Shown here: positions 56,720 to 64,000 of the stretch, piece by piece
Layout of the letters: the number at the start of each line of letters is the position of its first letter
How positions within the stretch are numbered: position 1 is the stretch's first letter
Assembly: GCF_008124835.1 (NCBI RefSeq)
Contig: NZ_VNHW01000012.1
Location: forward strand, 1 to 64,000
DNA length: 64,000 nt
DNA from: Blastococcus xanthinilyticus
GTDB lineage: Bacteria > Actinomycetota > Actinomycetes > Mycobacteriales > Geodermatophilaceae
Reading direction: 5' to 3'
Notes under the pieces: generated by a model
Seen by the model: only the letters and a program-made list of their open reading frames with translations
Told to the model about the DNA's origin: nothing
Database searches by the model: none
Made by a program: the position numbers and the translations under genes

Positions 56720-57313
56720 GTGCTGAGGATCGGACTGACCGGCGGGATCGGCTCGGGGAAGAGCACCGTTGCGCGGCTGCTGGCCGAGCGGGGGGCGCTG
56801 GTCGTGGACGCCGACCGGATCGCCCGTGAGGTGCTCGAGCCGGGTGCCCCCGGCCTCGCCGCGGTGGCGGCCGAGTTCGGGCCCGGGGTGCTGGCCGGGG
56901 ACGGCGCGCTGGACCGCGCCGCCCTCGCCCGCATCGTCTTCGCCGACGAGGGCGCCCGCCGGCGGCTCGACGCCCTGGTGCACCCGCTCGTCCGCCGTCG
57001 CTCCGCCGAGATCGTCGCCGCCGCCCCGCCGGACGCCGTCGTGGTCAACGACGTGCCCCTGCTGGTGGAGACCGGTCAGGCGAGCTCCTACGACCTCGTC
57101 CTGGTCGTCGAGACCGATCCCGAGATCCGGGTGGCCAGGCTGATCGGGCGCGGTCTGCCCGAGGACGACGCGCGAGCGCGGATCGCAGCGCAGGCCAGCG
57201 ACGAGCAGCGGCGGGCCGTCGCGGACGTGGTGCTCCACAACGACGGGGAGCCCGAGCGCCTGGCCGAACAGGTGGCGCAGGTCTGGGCCGAGCGGATCGC
57301 ACCGTCCCGCTGA
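56720..57313 (+). CDS. coaE: Dephospho-CoA kinase CoaE
   Basis: Last enzyme of coenzyme A synthesis, 197 residues, phosphorylating the 3'-OH of dephospho-CoA. The P-loop is RIGLTGGIGSGKSTVARLLA, followed by VVDADRIAREVLEPGAPGLA, RIVFADEGARRRLDALVHPL, VVNDVPLLVETGQASSYDLV and the lid IGRGLPEDDARARIAAQAS. It lacks the additional C-terminal domain found in the mycobacterial enzyme. The GTG at 56720 puts the first strand at the N-terminus. A terminator hairpin follows 42 bp after the stop. Confidence 0.95.
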   Translation: MLRIGLTGGIGSGKSTVARLLAERGALVVDADRIAREVLEPGAPGLAAVAAEFGPGVLAGDGALDRAALARIVFADEGARRRLDALVHPLVRRRSAEIVAAAPPDAVVVNDVPLLVETGQASSYDLVLVVETDPEIRVARLIGRGLPEDDARARIAAQASDEQRRAVADVVLHNDGEPERLAEQVAQVWAERIAPSR

Positions 57314-57355
57314 GCCGGCCAGGGCCCGGAGACGACGAGAACCCGGAGACGACGG

Positions 57356-57382
57356 GAGCCCCAGGTCGGTGACCTGGGGCTC
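57356..57382 (+). terminator. Stem-loop terminator after coaE
   Basis: Perfect 12-bp stem GAGCCCCAGGTC with its complement GACCTGGGGCTC and a 3-nt loop, followed by GTCGTTCTGT. It ends the coaE transcript and abuts the minus-strand tRNA-Val gene. Confidence 0.85.
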
Positions 57383-57391
57383 GTCGTTCTG

Positions 57392-57463
57392 TGGGCGATA
57401 CTGGGATCGAACCAGTGACCTCTTCCGTGTCAGGGAAGCGCGCTACCGCTGCGCCAATCGCCC
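57392..57463 (-). tRNA. tRNA-Val (GAC)
   Basis: 72-nt cloverleaf on the complement. The acceptor is GGGCGAT with ATCGCCC, the D arm is GCGC-AGCGGTA-GCGC, the anticodon stem is CTTCC with GGAAG around CTGACAC, giving anticodon GAC, and the T arm is CACTGGTTCGATCCCAGT. Discriminator A. It is the third of a minus-strand tRNA-Gly, tRNA-Cys and tRNA-Val series. Confidence 0.93.
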
Positions 57464-57517
57464 GTTCCGGCCTTGCGGCTGGACCCACCTCCGCGCTCGT
57501 GCTCCGCAGAGGAGACG

Positions 57518-57588
57518 AGGTGGAGACGGGATTTGAACCCGTGTAGACGGCTTTGCAGGCCGTTGCCTCGCCTCTCGGCCACTCCACC
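57518..57588 (-). tRNA. tRNA-Cys (GCA)
   Basis: 71-nt cloverleaf on the complement. The acceptor is GGTGGAG with CTCCACC, the anticodon stem is ACGGC with GCCGT around CTGCAAA, giving GCA, and the T arm is CGGGTTCAAATCCCG. The discriminator is U, as expected for tRNA-Cys. Confidence 0.93.
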
Positions 57589-57629
57589 GCACGCGGGCAC
57601 CAGTCTCTCGACCGGTGCCCGAGGTTCCG

Positions 57630-57701
57630 AGCGGATGACGGGATTCGAACCCGCGACCCTCACCTTGGCAAGGTGATGCTCTACCACTGAGCCACATCCG
57701 C
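57630..57701 (-). tRNA. tRNA-Gly (GCC)
   Basis: 72-nt cloverleaf on the complement. The acceptor is GCGGATG with CATCCGC, the anticodon stem is CACCT with AGGTG around TGCCA, giving GCC, and the T arm is GCGGGTTCGAATCCCGT. The discriminator is U, as usual for bacterial tRNA-Gly. First in the minus-strand tRNA series. Confidence 0.93.
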
Positions 57702-57794
57702 GTACGAGAACAACTGTAGCGGACCGGTGAACGGGGCCTGAAGGGGGGTCCCCCCGGTGTCCCCGGACCCTGTCCGCAGGCGCGTCCCCCCAGG

Positions 57795-58253
57795 TCAGCG
57801 CCCCGGCGAGTCCGGCCCGCCGTTGGACAGCAGGGCGTCGAGCTCCTGGTCGAGCTCGAGGAGCGAGCTCTCCGACCCCGGGGGCACGAGCACCTCCGTG
57901 TGGCGGAGGAAGGCCGCGACGGTTCCTCGGGAGAGCTCGAACAGCGCCTCGCCCGAGGGGGCGCGCAGGTGCAGGAACAGCACGTCGGCGGTCGCGTGGG
58001 CCGGCCAGACGCGGACGTCGCCGTCGCCGGTCGGGTGCTCCAGGCCGGCCTGCAGCAGCTCACGGCTCACCAGCCAGGCGATGCCGTCGTCGCCGTCGCC
58101 GCCATCCGGCTCGCCCTCGCCGAAGGCGATCCGCACCGCGAAGGGGTCGGTGGGGTCGTAGCAGAGCAGCGCCGGGACCTCGGTCCAGGACTGCGGGCCG
58201 ACCAGCTGAAGAGTGATGGGGGAGATGTGGCCGGGGGTCCATCGGCTCGTCAT
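57795..58253 (-). CDS. SsgA-family sporulation/cell division regulator
   Basis: Small acidic protein of 152 residues from the SsgA-like family, which is restricted to morphologically complex actinobacteria and helps place septa or remodel the wall. Conserved features are VPALLCYDPTDPFAVRIAFG, the WLVSRELLQAGLEHPTGDGD block, VRVWPAHATADVLFLHLRAP and GEALFELSRGTVAAFLRHTE. Which SsgA-like subtype it is cannot be decided. ATG 58253 is the start. It is divergent from the ECF sigma gene with about 125 bp between them. Confidence 0.92.
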   Translation of the reverse strand: MTSRWTPGHISPITLQLVGPQSWTEVPALLCYDPTDPFAVRIAFGEGEPDGGDGDDGIAWLVSRELLQAGLEHPTGDGDVRVWPAHATADVLFLHLRAPSGEALFELSRGTVAAFLRHTEVLVPPGSESSLLELDQELDALLSNGGPDSPGR

Positions 58254-58378
58254 GTCAGGTCAACGATCGAAGCGTCGAGAAGTCACGAGATCTGTCAGAT
58301 CGGGTCACACCCTCATCATCCCCCACAGGAGCCACATCGAACCGGACGAGCGGGTCCGAACGAAGACCCCGTGTGATC

Positions 58379-59029
58379 ATGGGAGCCGTGAGCCGACCGG
58401 TGCCGGGGGTGGAGGACGGCGTCGGCGACGTCGAGATCCTCCGCCGCATCCGCGCCGGCGACCGGAGCGCGGTCGACGACCTGTACGAACGCTTCCGCCG
58501 CCCGGCCTTCGCGCTGGCCCGGCGGATCCTGGCCGATGACGGTCTCGCCGAGGACGTCCTGCAGGAGGTCTTCCTCGGCGTCTGGCGGGATCCGCACGCC
58601 TACGACGGGGCGCGCGGCAGCTTCGCCTCGTGGCTGCTCGCCGTCGTCCACCACAAGGCGGTCGACGCCGTGCGCCGCGAGGAGTCCCAGCGCCGGCGCC
58701 AGGCGCGGGCGGAGGACGAGGCGGTCCTGGATGCGCCGGTCGCGGTCCGGGACGTGGCCGACGACGCCTGGTCGCGGGTCGTCGCCGAGCAGGTGCGGTC
58801 GGCGCTGGGCGAGCTCCCGGAATCGCAGAAGGAGGCGCTCACGCTGGCGTACTACGGCGGCTACACGCAACGGGAGGTGGCCGCCCTGACCGGGGCGCCG
58901 CTCGGCACGGTGAAGACGCGGATGCTGGCGGGGATGCGCCGGCTGCGGTCCCAGCTGGGCGGGATGCCCGGCGAGGCGGCGGGCGGTGCGCTCGACGACG
59001 GCGCCCCGTTCGACGGGACGGCGCCATGA
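58379..59029 (+). CDS. ECF RNA polymerase sigma factor (SigK-like)
   Basis: Group IV sigma factor of 216 residues. Region 2 is DLYERFRRPAFALARRILAD followed by LAEDVLQEVFLGVWRDPHAY and GSFASWLLAVVHHKAVDAVR. Region 4 is LGELPESQKEALTLAYYGGY and then TQREVAALTGAPLGTVKTRM, the helix-turn-helix that reads the -35 element. ATG 58379 is used; a GTG two codons earlier and one three codons later are possible. The TGA overlaps the ATG of the anti-sigma gene, a standard arrangement for stoichiometric control. Similarity in layout to SigK/RskA suggests a membrane redox or envelope signal. Confidence 0.93.
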   Translation: MGAVSRPVPGVEDGVGDVEILRRIRAGDRSAVDDLYERFRRPAFALARRILADDGLAEDVLQEVFLGVWRDPHAYDGARGSFASWLLAVVHHKAVDAVRREESQRRRQARAEDEAVLDAPVAVRDVADDAWSRVVAEQVRSALGELPESQKEALTLAYYGGYTQREVAALTGAPLGTVKTRMLAGMRRLRSQLGGMPGEAAGGALDDGAPFDGTAP

Positions 59030-59850
59030 CTCCCCGGCAGCCGTACGACGAGCACGCCTACGACGAGCTGGCGGTCGGCTGGGCGATGCACGCCCTGGAG
59101 CCGGACGACGAAGCCGCCTTCACCCGCCACCTGTCCGGCTGCGAGCGGTGCCGGCGCACGGTCGCCGAGACCAACGAGGTGATGGCGGCGATGGCCCGGG
59201 ACCTGCCGGCGGCCGAGCCCTCGCCCGGGTTGCGGGCCCGGCTGCGCGCTGCCGTCGAGGAGACCGAGCAGCTGCCCCCCGGCGCCGGAACCGCCGAGCC
59301 GCACGCCGGGGCGACCAGGAGCACCGCGGCGGAGGCAGGCCTGCCGCCGGTGCCCGGTGGCGCCCCGGCTCGGAGCCGGGTGCTGCCCCGGGTGCTGGTC
59401 GCCGCCGCGACCGCGGCGGTGGTCGGGCTCGGGGTGTGGGTGGCGGTCCTCGACCAGACCCGCGGCGACCTGCAGGCGACCGTCGCGGCGCAGGAGGAGG
59501 TCGTCGCCGAGCTGACCCGGCCCGGCCCGGCCCGCATCACGCCGCTGACCGCCGAGGACCAGGAGGTGGCCAGCGTGGTCGTCCGCGAGGACGCGCTGCA
59601 GGTGATCACCGACGGGCTGGAACCCAACGACTCGAGGTCGACGACGTACGTGGTGTGGGGACTCGGCGAGGGCGACCCCGTGGCGCTCGGCGAGTTCGAC
59701 GTCGCACGGTCACAGATCGAGATCCATTCCGTAGGCTCCGGGGAGACCGGGGTCGACGCGTTCCCCGAGTACGGCATCAGCATCGAGCCCGGTCGGCAGG
59801 CTCCGTCGGCTCCGACGGAGGTCGTCGCGACCGGGCAGGTGACCAGCTGA
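59026..59850 (+). CDS. Anti-sigma factor, RskA-like, zinc-binding
   Basis: Single-pass membrane anti-sigma factor of 274 residues. The N-terminal zinc-binding domain has DELAVGWAMHALEPDDEAAF and the HxxxCxxC motif in TRHLSGCERCRRTVAE. A disordered linker follows, then a membrane helix near residues 125 to 147 (VLVAAATAAVVGLGVWVAVL), and an extracellular RskA-type domain with VVWGLGEGDPVALGEFDV and VDAFPEYGISIEPG. It would hold the upstream sigma factor at the membrane until regulated proteolysis. Coupled to the sigma gene by an ATGA overlap. Confidence 0.92.
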   Translation: MTPRQPYDEHAYDELAVGWAMHALEPDDEAAFTRHLSGCERCRRTVAETNEVMAAMARDLPAAEPSPGLRARLRAAVEETEQLPPGAGTAEPHAGATRSTAAEAGLPPVPGGAPARSRVLPRVLVAAATAAVVGLGVWVAVLDQTRGDLQATVAAQEEVVAELTRPGPARITPLTAEDQEVASVVVREDALQVITDGLEPNDSRSTTYVVWGLGEGDPVALGEFDVARSQIEIHSVGSGETGVDAFPEYGISIEPGRQAPSAPTEVVATGQVTS

Positions 59851-59873
59851 GCGGAACGAGGACGACGGCAGCG

Positions 59874-60332
59874 ATGGGACATCCGCAGCCGGAGACCGCC
59901 GACGAGCGGCGCGAGCGGTACGACACCGACGAGGTGTACAGCCTGCGCGAGCGGGTCGCCGCGGCGGCGTGGCGACAGCGGCTGTCCGCCCGGCGGAGCC
60001 TGAACCACAGCTACCGCATCGGCGTCGGCGTCGTCGGTGGGCTGATCGTGGCCCTCGGCCTGGTGACCATCCCGCTGCCCGGACCCGGGTGGTTCACGGT
60101 CATCGCCGGCCTGTTCGTGCTGGCCACCGAGTTCACCTGGGCCGAGCGGCTGCTGGAGTTCACCAGGCGCCACGTGTCGCGCTGGACCGACTGGGTGAGC
60201 GCCCAGCCGATGTGGGTGCGGCTGGTGCTCGGCGCCCTCACGGCGGTGTTCGTGTACGGGATCTTGGTGCTCACGCTGCACATGACCGGCGTGCCCGACT
60301 GGGTCCCGGGGTGGGTTCCGCTCTGGCGGTGA
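59874..60332 (+). CDS. TIGR02611-type PGPGW transmembrane protein
   Basis: Membrane protein of 152 residues. The defining motif is LPGPGWFTVIAGLFVLATEF between two hydrophobic segments (RIGVGVVGGLIVALGLVTI and LGALTAVFVYGILVLTLHMT). The N-terminal 45 residues are charged and cytoplasmic. This matches the family annotated as TIGR02611, whose function is unknown. It follows the anti-sigma gene by 23 bp, so it may be in the same transcript. The tRNA-Val (CAC) starts 23 bp after the stop. Confidence 0.85.
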   Translation: MGHPQPETADERRERYDTDEVYSLRERVAAAAWRQRLSARRSLNHSYRIGVGVVGGLIVALGLVTIPLPGPGWFTVIAGLFVLATEFTWAERLLEFTRRHVSRWTDWVSAQPMWVRLVLGALTAVFVYGILVLTLHMTGVPDWVPGWVPLWR

Positions 60333-60355
60333 GCGTCTGGCACAATCGACGTGCC

Positions 60356-60427
60356 GGGCGATTGGCTCAGTGGTAGAGCGCTTCGTTCACACCGAAGAGG
60401 TCACTGGTTCGAACCCAGTATCGCCCA
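60356..60427 (+). tRNA. tRNA-Val (CAC)
   Basis: 72-nt cloverleaf. The acceptor is GGGCGAT with ATCGCCC, the D arm is GCTC-AGTGGTA-GAGC, the anticodon stem is CTTCG with CGAAG around TTCACAC, giving CAC, and the T arm is CACTGGTTCGAACCCAGT. Discriminator A. The acceptor and T arms match the tRNA-Val (GAC) at 57392..57463, so the two are paralogues in opposite orientation. Confidence 0.93.
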
Positions 60428-60524
60428 CCGGCACGACAGGCCCGGCCCGCGGCAGCGGACCGGGCCTTCGTCGTCCCGGAACCCGGGATCGGGCCGGCGG
60501 CGCGGCGCGGCGGATCGCGGGACC

Positions 60525-60917
60525 ATGGCACGGGTGAGCGCCCAGCCCGATCGAGCGGCCCGGCTCCAGATGGTCCTCGACCGGGACGGGCCGACCTGCG
60601 TGTGGTGCGGCCGGGCCTTCTCCCCGCTCGTGCGGCCGACGACCGAGCACGTCGTGCCGCGGGTCAAGGGCGGGCCGTCGTGGCTGCAGAACGAGGTCGC
60701 CGCCTGCGGGCGGTGCAACGGCGAGCGCGGGCACCGGGCACCGGTCGAGTGGCTGGAGGAGTGCCGGCGGCGCGGCTGGCCGGCCGACGTCCACCGGCTC
60801 GCCCGTGCGCTGATCGCGCTGGACGAGGCGATCGTCCGCCTCGGCGGCCAGCGGCGCGCCCGCCCCTACCTGGACGCGCAGCTGCGCCGGCTCCGCCGCC
60901 TGGATGCCGCCGCCTAG
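60525..60917 (+). CDS. HNH endonuclease-family protein
   Basis: Small protein of 130 residues with an HNH fold: a zinc-binding CVWCGRAFS, the catalytic-type TTEHVVPRVKGGPSWLQNEV and the second zinc pair AACGRCNGERG. These are the His, Asn and Cys positions expected for HNH nucleases. The C-terminal half is helical and basic (RRRARPYLDAQLRRLRRL). The DNA target or role is unknown. ATG 60525 lies about 100 bp after tRNA-Val. It is unrelated to the DUF222-type HNH gene at the left edge. Confidence 0.85.
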   Translation: MARVSAQPDRAARLQMVLDRDGPTCVWCGRAFSPLVRPTTEHVVPRVKGGPSWLQNEVAACGRCNGERGHRAPVEWLEECRRRGWPADVHRLARALIALDEAIVRLGGQRRARPYLDAQLRRLRRLDAAA

Positions 60918-60926
60918 GGTCGGGCC

Positions 60927-61472
60927 GTGACGACGACCGGCCGCGTGAACGCGATCTGGATCTACCCCGTGAAGTCGCTCGGGGGGACGGCGCGCGACCG
61001 GGTGCACCTGGCTGCGGCGGGGCCGGCGGGCGACCGGGCCTACACCGTGGTCGACGCGGGGAGCGGGGAGGTGCTGCGGGGCAAGCGCGCGCCCGCCCTG
61101 GCCGGCCTGACGGCCACCGGCTCCCCGGACGACGACGCGCGCCGCATCGGCGCGGCGCTCGGCCGGCCGGTCCGCGTCGAGCCCGCCGCGGGCGGCTCCG
61201 GAGCCGACGTCGCCGCCGTCCACCTGGTCTCCCGGCAGGCGATCGACCGGGCGGTCGCGGGCGACGTCCCGGAGGGCTGCTCGGCCGACGATCCGCGGGC
61301 GAACGTGCTGCTCGACCTCCCCGACGACGACGAGCGCACCTGGGTCGGCCGCACGGTCCGGATCGGCGCGGCCGAGCTGCACATCACCCGCACCCCCAAG
61401 CACTGCCTGGGCGTGTACGCCGAGGTGCGCCGCCCCGGCGAGATCACCGTCGGGGACCCCGTCGTCCTCTAG
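60927..61472 (+). CDS. MOSC domain-containing protein
   Basis: Protein of 181 residues with a MOSC fold, the C-terminal domain of molybdenum cofactor sulfurases. The start NAIWIYPVKSLGGTARD is the N-terminal beta-barrel signature (YPVKS), followed by GDRAYTVVDAGSGEVL. The MOSC core has VHLVSRQAIDRAV, DPRANVLLDLPDD and the cysteine in TPKHCLGVYAEVRRPGEI. It may carry sulfur or handle molybdenum cofactor or N-hydroxylated substrates. The N-terminal domain is shorter than in larger MOSC proteins. The GTG start is 9 bp after the HNH stop. Confidence 0.88.
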   Translation: MTTTGRVNAIWIYPVKSLGGTARDRVHLAAAGPAGDRAYTVVDAGSGEVLRGKRAPALAGLTATGSPDDDARRIGAALGRPVRVEPAAGGSGADVAAVHLVSRQAIDRAVAGDVPEGCSADDPRANVLLDLPDDDERTWVGRTVRIGAAELHITRTPKHCLGVYAEVRRPGEITVGDPVVL

Positions 61473-61481
61473 CCTGCGGCC

Positions 61482-62618
61482 GTGACGCACCGCCGTTCCG
61501 GAGCCCTCGCCGCCCTGGCGGTGGTTCTGGTCGCGGGCTGCGGCTCGTCCTCGGAGCCGGCGCCACCCGGCGAGGGCGCCGAGTCGTCACCGACCTCCTC
61601 ACCGGCCGCGTCGCCGGTCCCGCCGCCCACCCCCGAGACGGTGACCCTGCTGGCCACCGGCGACGTCCTCGTCCACCAGGGGCGGGCGCTCACCGCCGGC
61701 GCCCAGCGGCCCGACGGCTCCTACGACTTCACCGGGGTGCTGGCCCCCGTGGCCGGCGTGATCGGCGCCGCCGACCTGGCGATCTGCCACCTGGAGACCC
61801 CGGTCGCGCCGGAGGGCGGCCCGTACCGCGGGTATCCCAGCTTCGCCGTCCAGCCCGCGGTCGTCGACGCGCTCGCCGACGCGGGGTACGACCTGTGCTC
61901 CACGGCGTCCAACCACTCCCTCGACGACGGCACCGAGGGGCTGGTGCGCACCCTGGACCGGCTCGACGCCGCCGGGATCGCGCACACCGGCACCTACCGG
62001 ACTCCCGACGAGCGGCTCGAGCCGGTCGTCGTGGAGGCGGCGGGGATCCGGATCGGGCACGTCGCGGCCACGTTCAGCCTCAACGGCGTCCCGCTGCCCG
62101 CGGGCCGGGAGTGGTCGGTCGACGTCGTCGACGTGCCGGACGTCGCGCCGGTGCTGGCGGCGGCCGCCCGTGCCCGCGCGGCCGGGGCGGAGATCGTCGT
62201 GGCCAGCCTGCACTGCTGCCTGGAGTACCGGCACGACCCGACGCCCCAGCAGGAGGTCGCGGTGCGCACGCTGCTGGCCTCACCGGACGTCGACCTGGTG
62301 CTCGGCCACCACGCGCACGTGGTGCAGCCCTTCGAGCGGATCGACGGCGAGTGGGTCGCCTACGGCCTGGGCAACCACCTGGCCGAGCACGCCACGCGGG
62401 GCTATCCGACCGAGGACTCGGTGGCGGCCCGGTTCACCTTCACCCGGGGGCCCGACGGCCGGTTCACCGTGACGACGGCGGAGGCGGTGCCGCTGCGCAT
62501 CGAGGTCGGCGCCGGTGTGCAGGTCGTGCCCGCCGACCCGGTCAGCTCCGCCCGCATCGCCGACGTCCTCGACAGCCGGGGCGCGGTGGCCGACGGGCTG
62601 GTGATCGCCGGGGGGTGA
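61482..62618 (+). CDS. CapA-family lipoprotein (PGA-capsule-like metallophosphatase fold)
   Basis: Exported lipoprotein of 378 residues. The signal ends in the lipobox VLVAGC (Cys20), followed by a Ser/Pro-rich spacer. The CapA/PgsA domain is clear: LLATGDVLVHQGRALT, GAADLAICHLETPVAPEGG, STASNHSLDDGTEGLVRTLD, VVASLHCCLEYRHDPTPQQE, and the closing VLGHHAHVVQPFERIDGEWV with AYGLGNHL. The histidines and aspartates of a calcineurin-like metal site are present. Polyglutamate synthesis is not implied, as no capB or capC is near. The GTG start follows the MOSC stop by 9 bp. Confidence 0.9.
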   Translation: MTHRRSGALAALAVVLVAGCGSSSEPAPPGEGAESSPTSSPAASPVPPPTPETVTLLATGDVLVHQGRALTAGAQRPDGSYDFTGVLAPVAGVIGAADLAICHLETPVAPEGGPYRGYPSFAVQPAVVDALADAGYDLCSTASNHSLDDGTEGLVRTLDRLDAAGIAHTGTYRTPDERLEPVVVEAAGIRIGHVAATFSLNGVPLPAGREWSVDVVDVPDVAPVLAAAARARAAGAEIVVASLHCCLEYRHDPTPQQEVAVRTLLASPDVDLVLGHHAHVVQPFERIDGEWVAYGLGNHLAEHATRGYPTEDSVAARFTFTRGPDGRFTVTTAEAVPLRIEVGAGVQVVPADPVSSARIADVLDSRGAVADGLVIAGG

Positions 62619-62709
62619 AAGGCGTGCGGGCCCCGGCGGGGGCGCGCACTAGGCTCGGGTCCTGGCCCGTCCGTCCGCCGATCTCTCCGCCGATCTCTTG
62701 GAGCACCCC

Positions 62710-64000
62710 GTGTCGACCCCGCCCTCGCCAACCGCAGTCGGCCCGATCCGGGTGCCGGCCGGGACGACGGCGCAGCAGGCCCTCAAGGAGGCCGGCGTCC
62801 CGCTGAAGGGCGCCGACGCCGCCGTCGTCGTCCGGGATCTCGCCACCGGCGAGCTCCGGGACCTCGCCTGGACGCCGGACGCCGACGCCGAGGTCGACGC
62901 GGTCGCCGCCTCCAGCGCCGACGGCCGCGCGGTCATCCGGCACTCGACCGCCCACGTGCTGGCCCAGGCGGTGCAGGAGCTGTTCCCGGGCACCCGGCTG
63001 GGCATCGGCCCGCCGGTGGAGAACGGCTTCTACTACGACTTCGACCCCGAGCGGCCCTTCACCCCCGAGGACCTGCAGGCGCTCGAGAAGAAGATGACCG
63101 AGATCGTCCGCGCCGGGCAGCACTTCTCCCGCCGCGAGATCAGCAACGCCGACGCGCAGGCCGAGCTGGTGCACGAGCCGTACAAGCTCGAGCTCATCGG
63201 GCTCAAGGGCGGTGCGGGGGAGGCCGCGGAGGGCGCCGACGTCGAGGTCGGCGGCGCGCAGCTGACCATGTACGACAACCTCGACCCGCGCAGCGGCGAG
63301 CGGGTCTGGACCGACCTGTGCCGCGGCCCGCACCTGCCGCGCACGAGCGGCATCCCGGCCTTCTCCCTCACCCGCAGCGCCGCCGCCTACTGGCGCGGCA
63401 GCGAGAAGAACCCGCAGCTGCAGCGCGTCTACGGCACCGCCTGGGAGAGCAAGGACGCGCACAAGGCCTACCTCGAGCACCTGGCCGAGGCCGAGCGCCG
63501 CGACCACCGCCGGCTCGGCGCCGAGCTCGACCTGTTCAGCTTCCCCGACGAGATCGGCTCCGGCCTGGTGGTGTTCCACCCCAAGGGCGGCGTGGTCAAG
63601 CGGGAGATGGAGGACTACGTCCGGGCCCGCCACATCGAGGAGGGGTTCGACTACGTCGGCACCCCGCACATCAGCAAGGGTGGGCTGTTCGAGACCTCCG
63701 GCCACCTGCCGTACTACGCCGACACCATGTTCCCGCCGATGGAACTGGAGAACGCCGAGTACTACCTCAAGGCCATGAACTGCCCGATGCACAACCTGAT
63801 CTTCCGGTCGCGCGGGCGGTCCTACCGCGAGCTGCCGCTGCGGTTCTTCGAGTTCGGCACGGTCTACCGCTACGAGAAGTCCGGCGTCGTGCACGGCCTG
63901 ACCCGCGTCCGCGGGCTCACCCAGGACGACTCGCACAGCTACGTCACCCCCGAGCAGGCGCCCGGCGAGATCCGGCACCTGCTGGCCTTCGTGCTCGGGC
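62710..64000 (+). CDS. thrS: Threonyl-tRNA synthetase, N-terminal part
   Basis: Class II synthetase truncated by the window edge after 430 residues. The N-terminal TGS domain covers about the first 65 residues. The editing domain has [20 protein letters not shown] (HxxxH) and [11 protein letters not shown] with the Cys and His ligands. The catalytic core begins with [19 protein letters not shown] and shows the zinc cysteine in [34 protein letters not shown] and [17 protein letters not shown] 62710 gives a normal N-terminus. No T-box or leader hairpin is evident in the 91-bp upstream gap. Confidence 0.96.
   Translation, partial: MSTPPSPTAVGPIRVPAGTTAQQALKEAGVPLKGADAAVVVRDLATGELRDLAWTPDADAEVDAVAASSADGRAVIRHSTAHVLAQAVQELFPGTRLGIGPPVENGFYYDFDPERPFTPEDLQALEKKMTEIVRAGQHFSRREISNADAQAELVHEPYKLELIGLKGGAGEAAEGADVEVGGAQLTMYDNLDPRSGERVWTDLCRGPHLPRTSGIPAFSLTRSAAAYWRGSEKNPQLQRVYGTAWESKDAHKAYLEHLAEAERRDHRRLGAELDLFSFPDEIGSGLVVFHPKGGVVKREMEDYVRARHIEEGFDYVGTPHISKGGLFETSGHLPYYADTMFPPMELENAEYYLKAMNCPMHNLIFRSRGRSYRELPLRFFEFGTVYRYEKSGVVHGLTRVRGLTQDDSHSYVTPEQAPGEIRHLLAFVLG

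Noticed and set aside
61482-62618. Calling the CapA-like protein a polyglutamate capsule enzyme.
   Set aside because: No capB or capC partners are nearby and CapA-fold lipoproteins are widespread without capsule synthesis.
62619-62709. Search for a T-box riboswitch upstream of thrS.
   Set aside because: The gap is only 91 bp, has no specifier hairpin or T-box consensus, and T-boxes in actinobacteria are mainly on ileS.

Overview
This is a very GC-rich actinobacterial chromosome segment (Actinomycetota). The likely family is Geodermatophilaceae (Blastococcus, Geodermatophilus or Modestobacter). That placement is an inference from the base composition, GTG-rich starts, a DUF222/HNH gene, an SsgA-family regulator, a TIGR03085 protein and the gene order. 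The backbone follows the conserved actinobacterial order known from Mycobacterium tuberculosis Rv1602 to Rv1631: hisH, priA, (RidA in place of impA), hisF, hisI, trpE, membrane protein, trpC, trpB, trpA, lgt, pyk, tesB, pdtaR, polA, rpsA, coaE. Lineage-specific genes are inserted between these blocks.

Layout. 0 to 5.1 kb: the edge of a DUF222/HNH gene, then hisH, a divergent nitroreductase and DinB-like gene, an AraC regulator, and the coupled trio priA, ridA and hisF. 5.1 to 10.7 kb: a segment with a P-loop kinase, an XRE regulator, ilvD and a lower-GC orphan membrane protein, bounded on the right by a decayed second copy of the hisF 3' end. 10.7 to 17.1 kb: small hydrolase, DinB and DHFR-like genes and a heterodimeric ABC exporter. 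17.2 to 21.6 kb: a MarR-controlled cluster (F420/PPOX protein, WrbA-like flavoprotein, two MFS exporters). 21.8 to 31 kb: an FAD dehydrogenase, hisI and the trp genes through lgt. 31 to 40 kb: glutamate synthase, pyruvate kinase and thioesterase. 40 to 49 kb: an aromatic amino acid decarboxylase, a tRNA with a duplicated 3' half, PdtaR, and a branched-chain amino acid ABC system. 49 to 57 kb: polA, an AI-2E transporter, rpsA and coaE. 57 to 64 kb: four tRNAs, SsgA, an ECF sigma/anti-sigma pair, HNH, MOSC and CapA proteins, and the start of thrS.

How the genes work together. HisH and HisF form imidazole glycerol phosphate synthase. PriA probably serves both histidine and tryptophan synthesis, because the trp block has no trpF. 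TrpE, TrpC, TrpB and TrpA carry chorismate towards tryptophan. GltB and GltD supply glutamate, and IlvD makes branched-chain keto acids. LivH, LivM, LivG and LivF form an importer that converges on a substrate-binding protein gene.

The most unusual observation is that this binding protein (43109..44449) appears to be circularly permuted: the second half of a normal LivJ-type protein comes first and the first half comes last, behind an intact lipoprotein signal. Other points of note are the hisF fragment, a 49-bp direct repeat carrying the 3' half of a tRNA, a LivH fused to an exported beta-sandwich-like domain, and two apparent single-base frameshifts (a DHFR-like gene and an AI-2E transporter), which could be real or sequencing errors. 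I found no CRISPR array, prophage or recognisable transposase.
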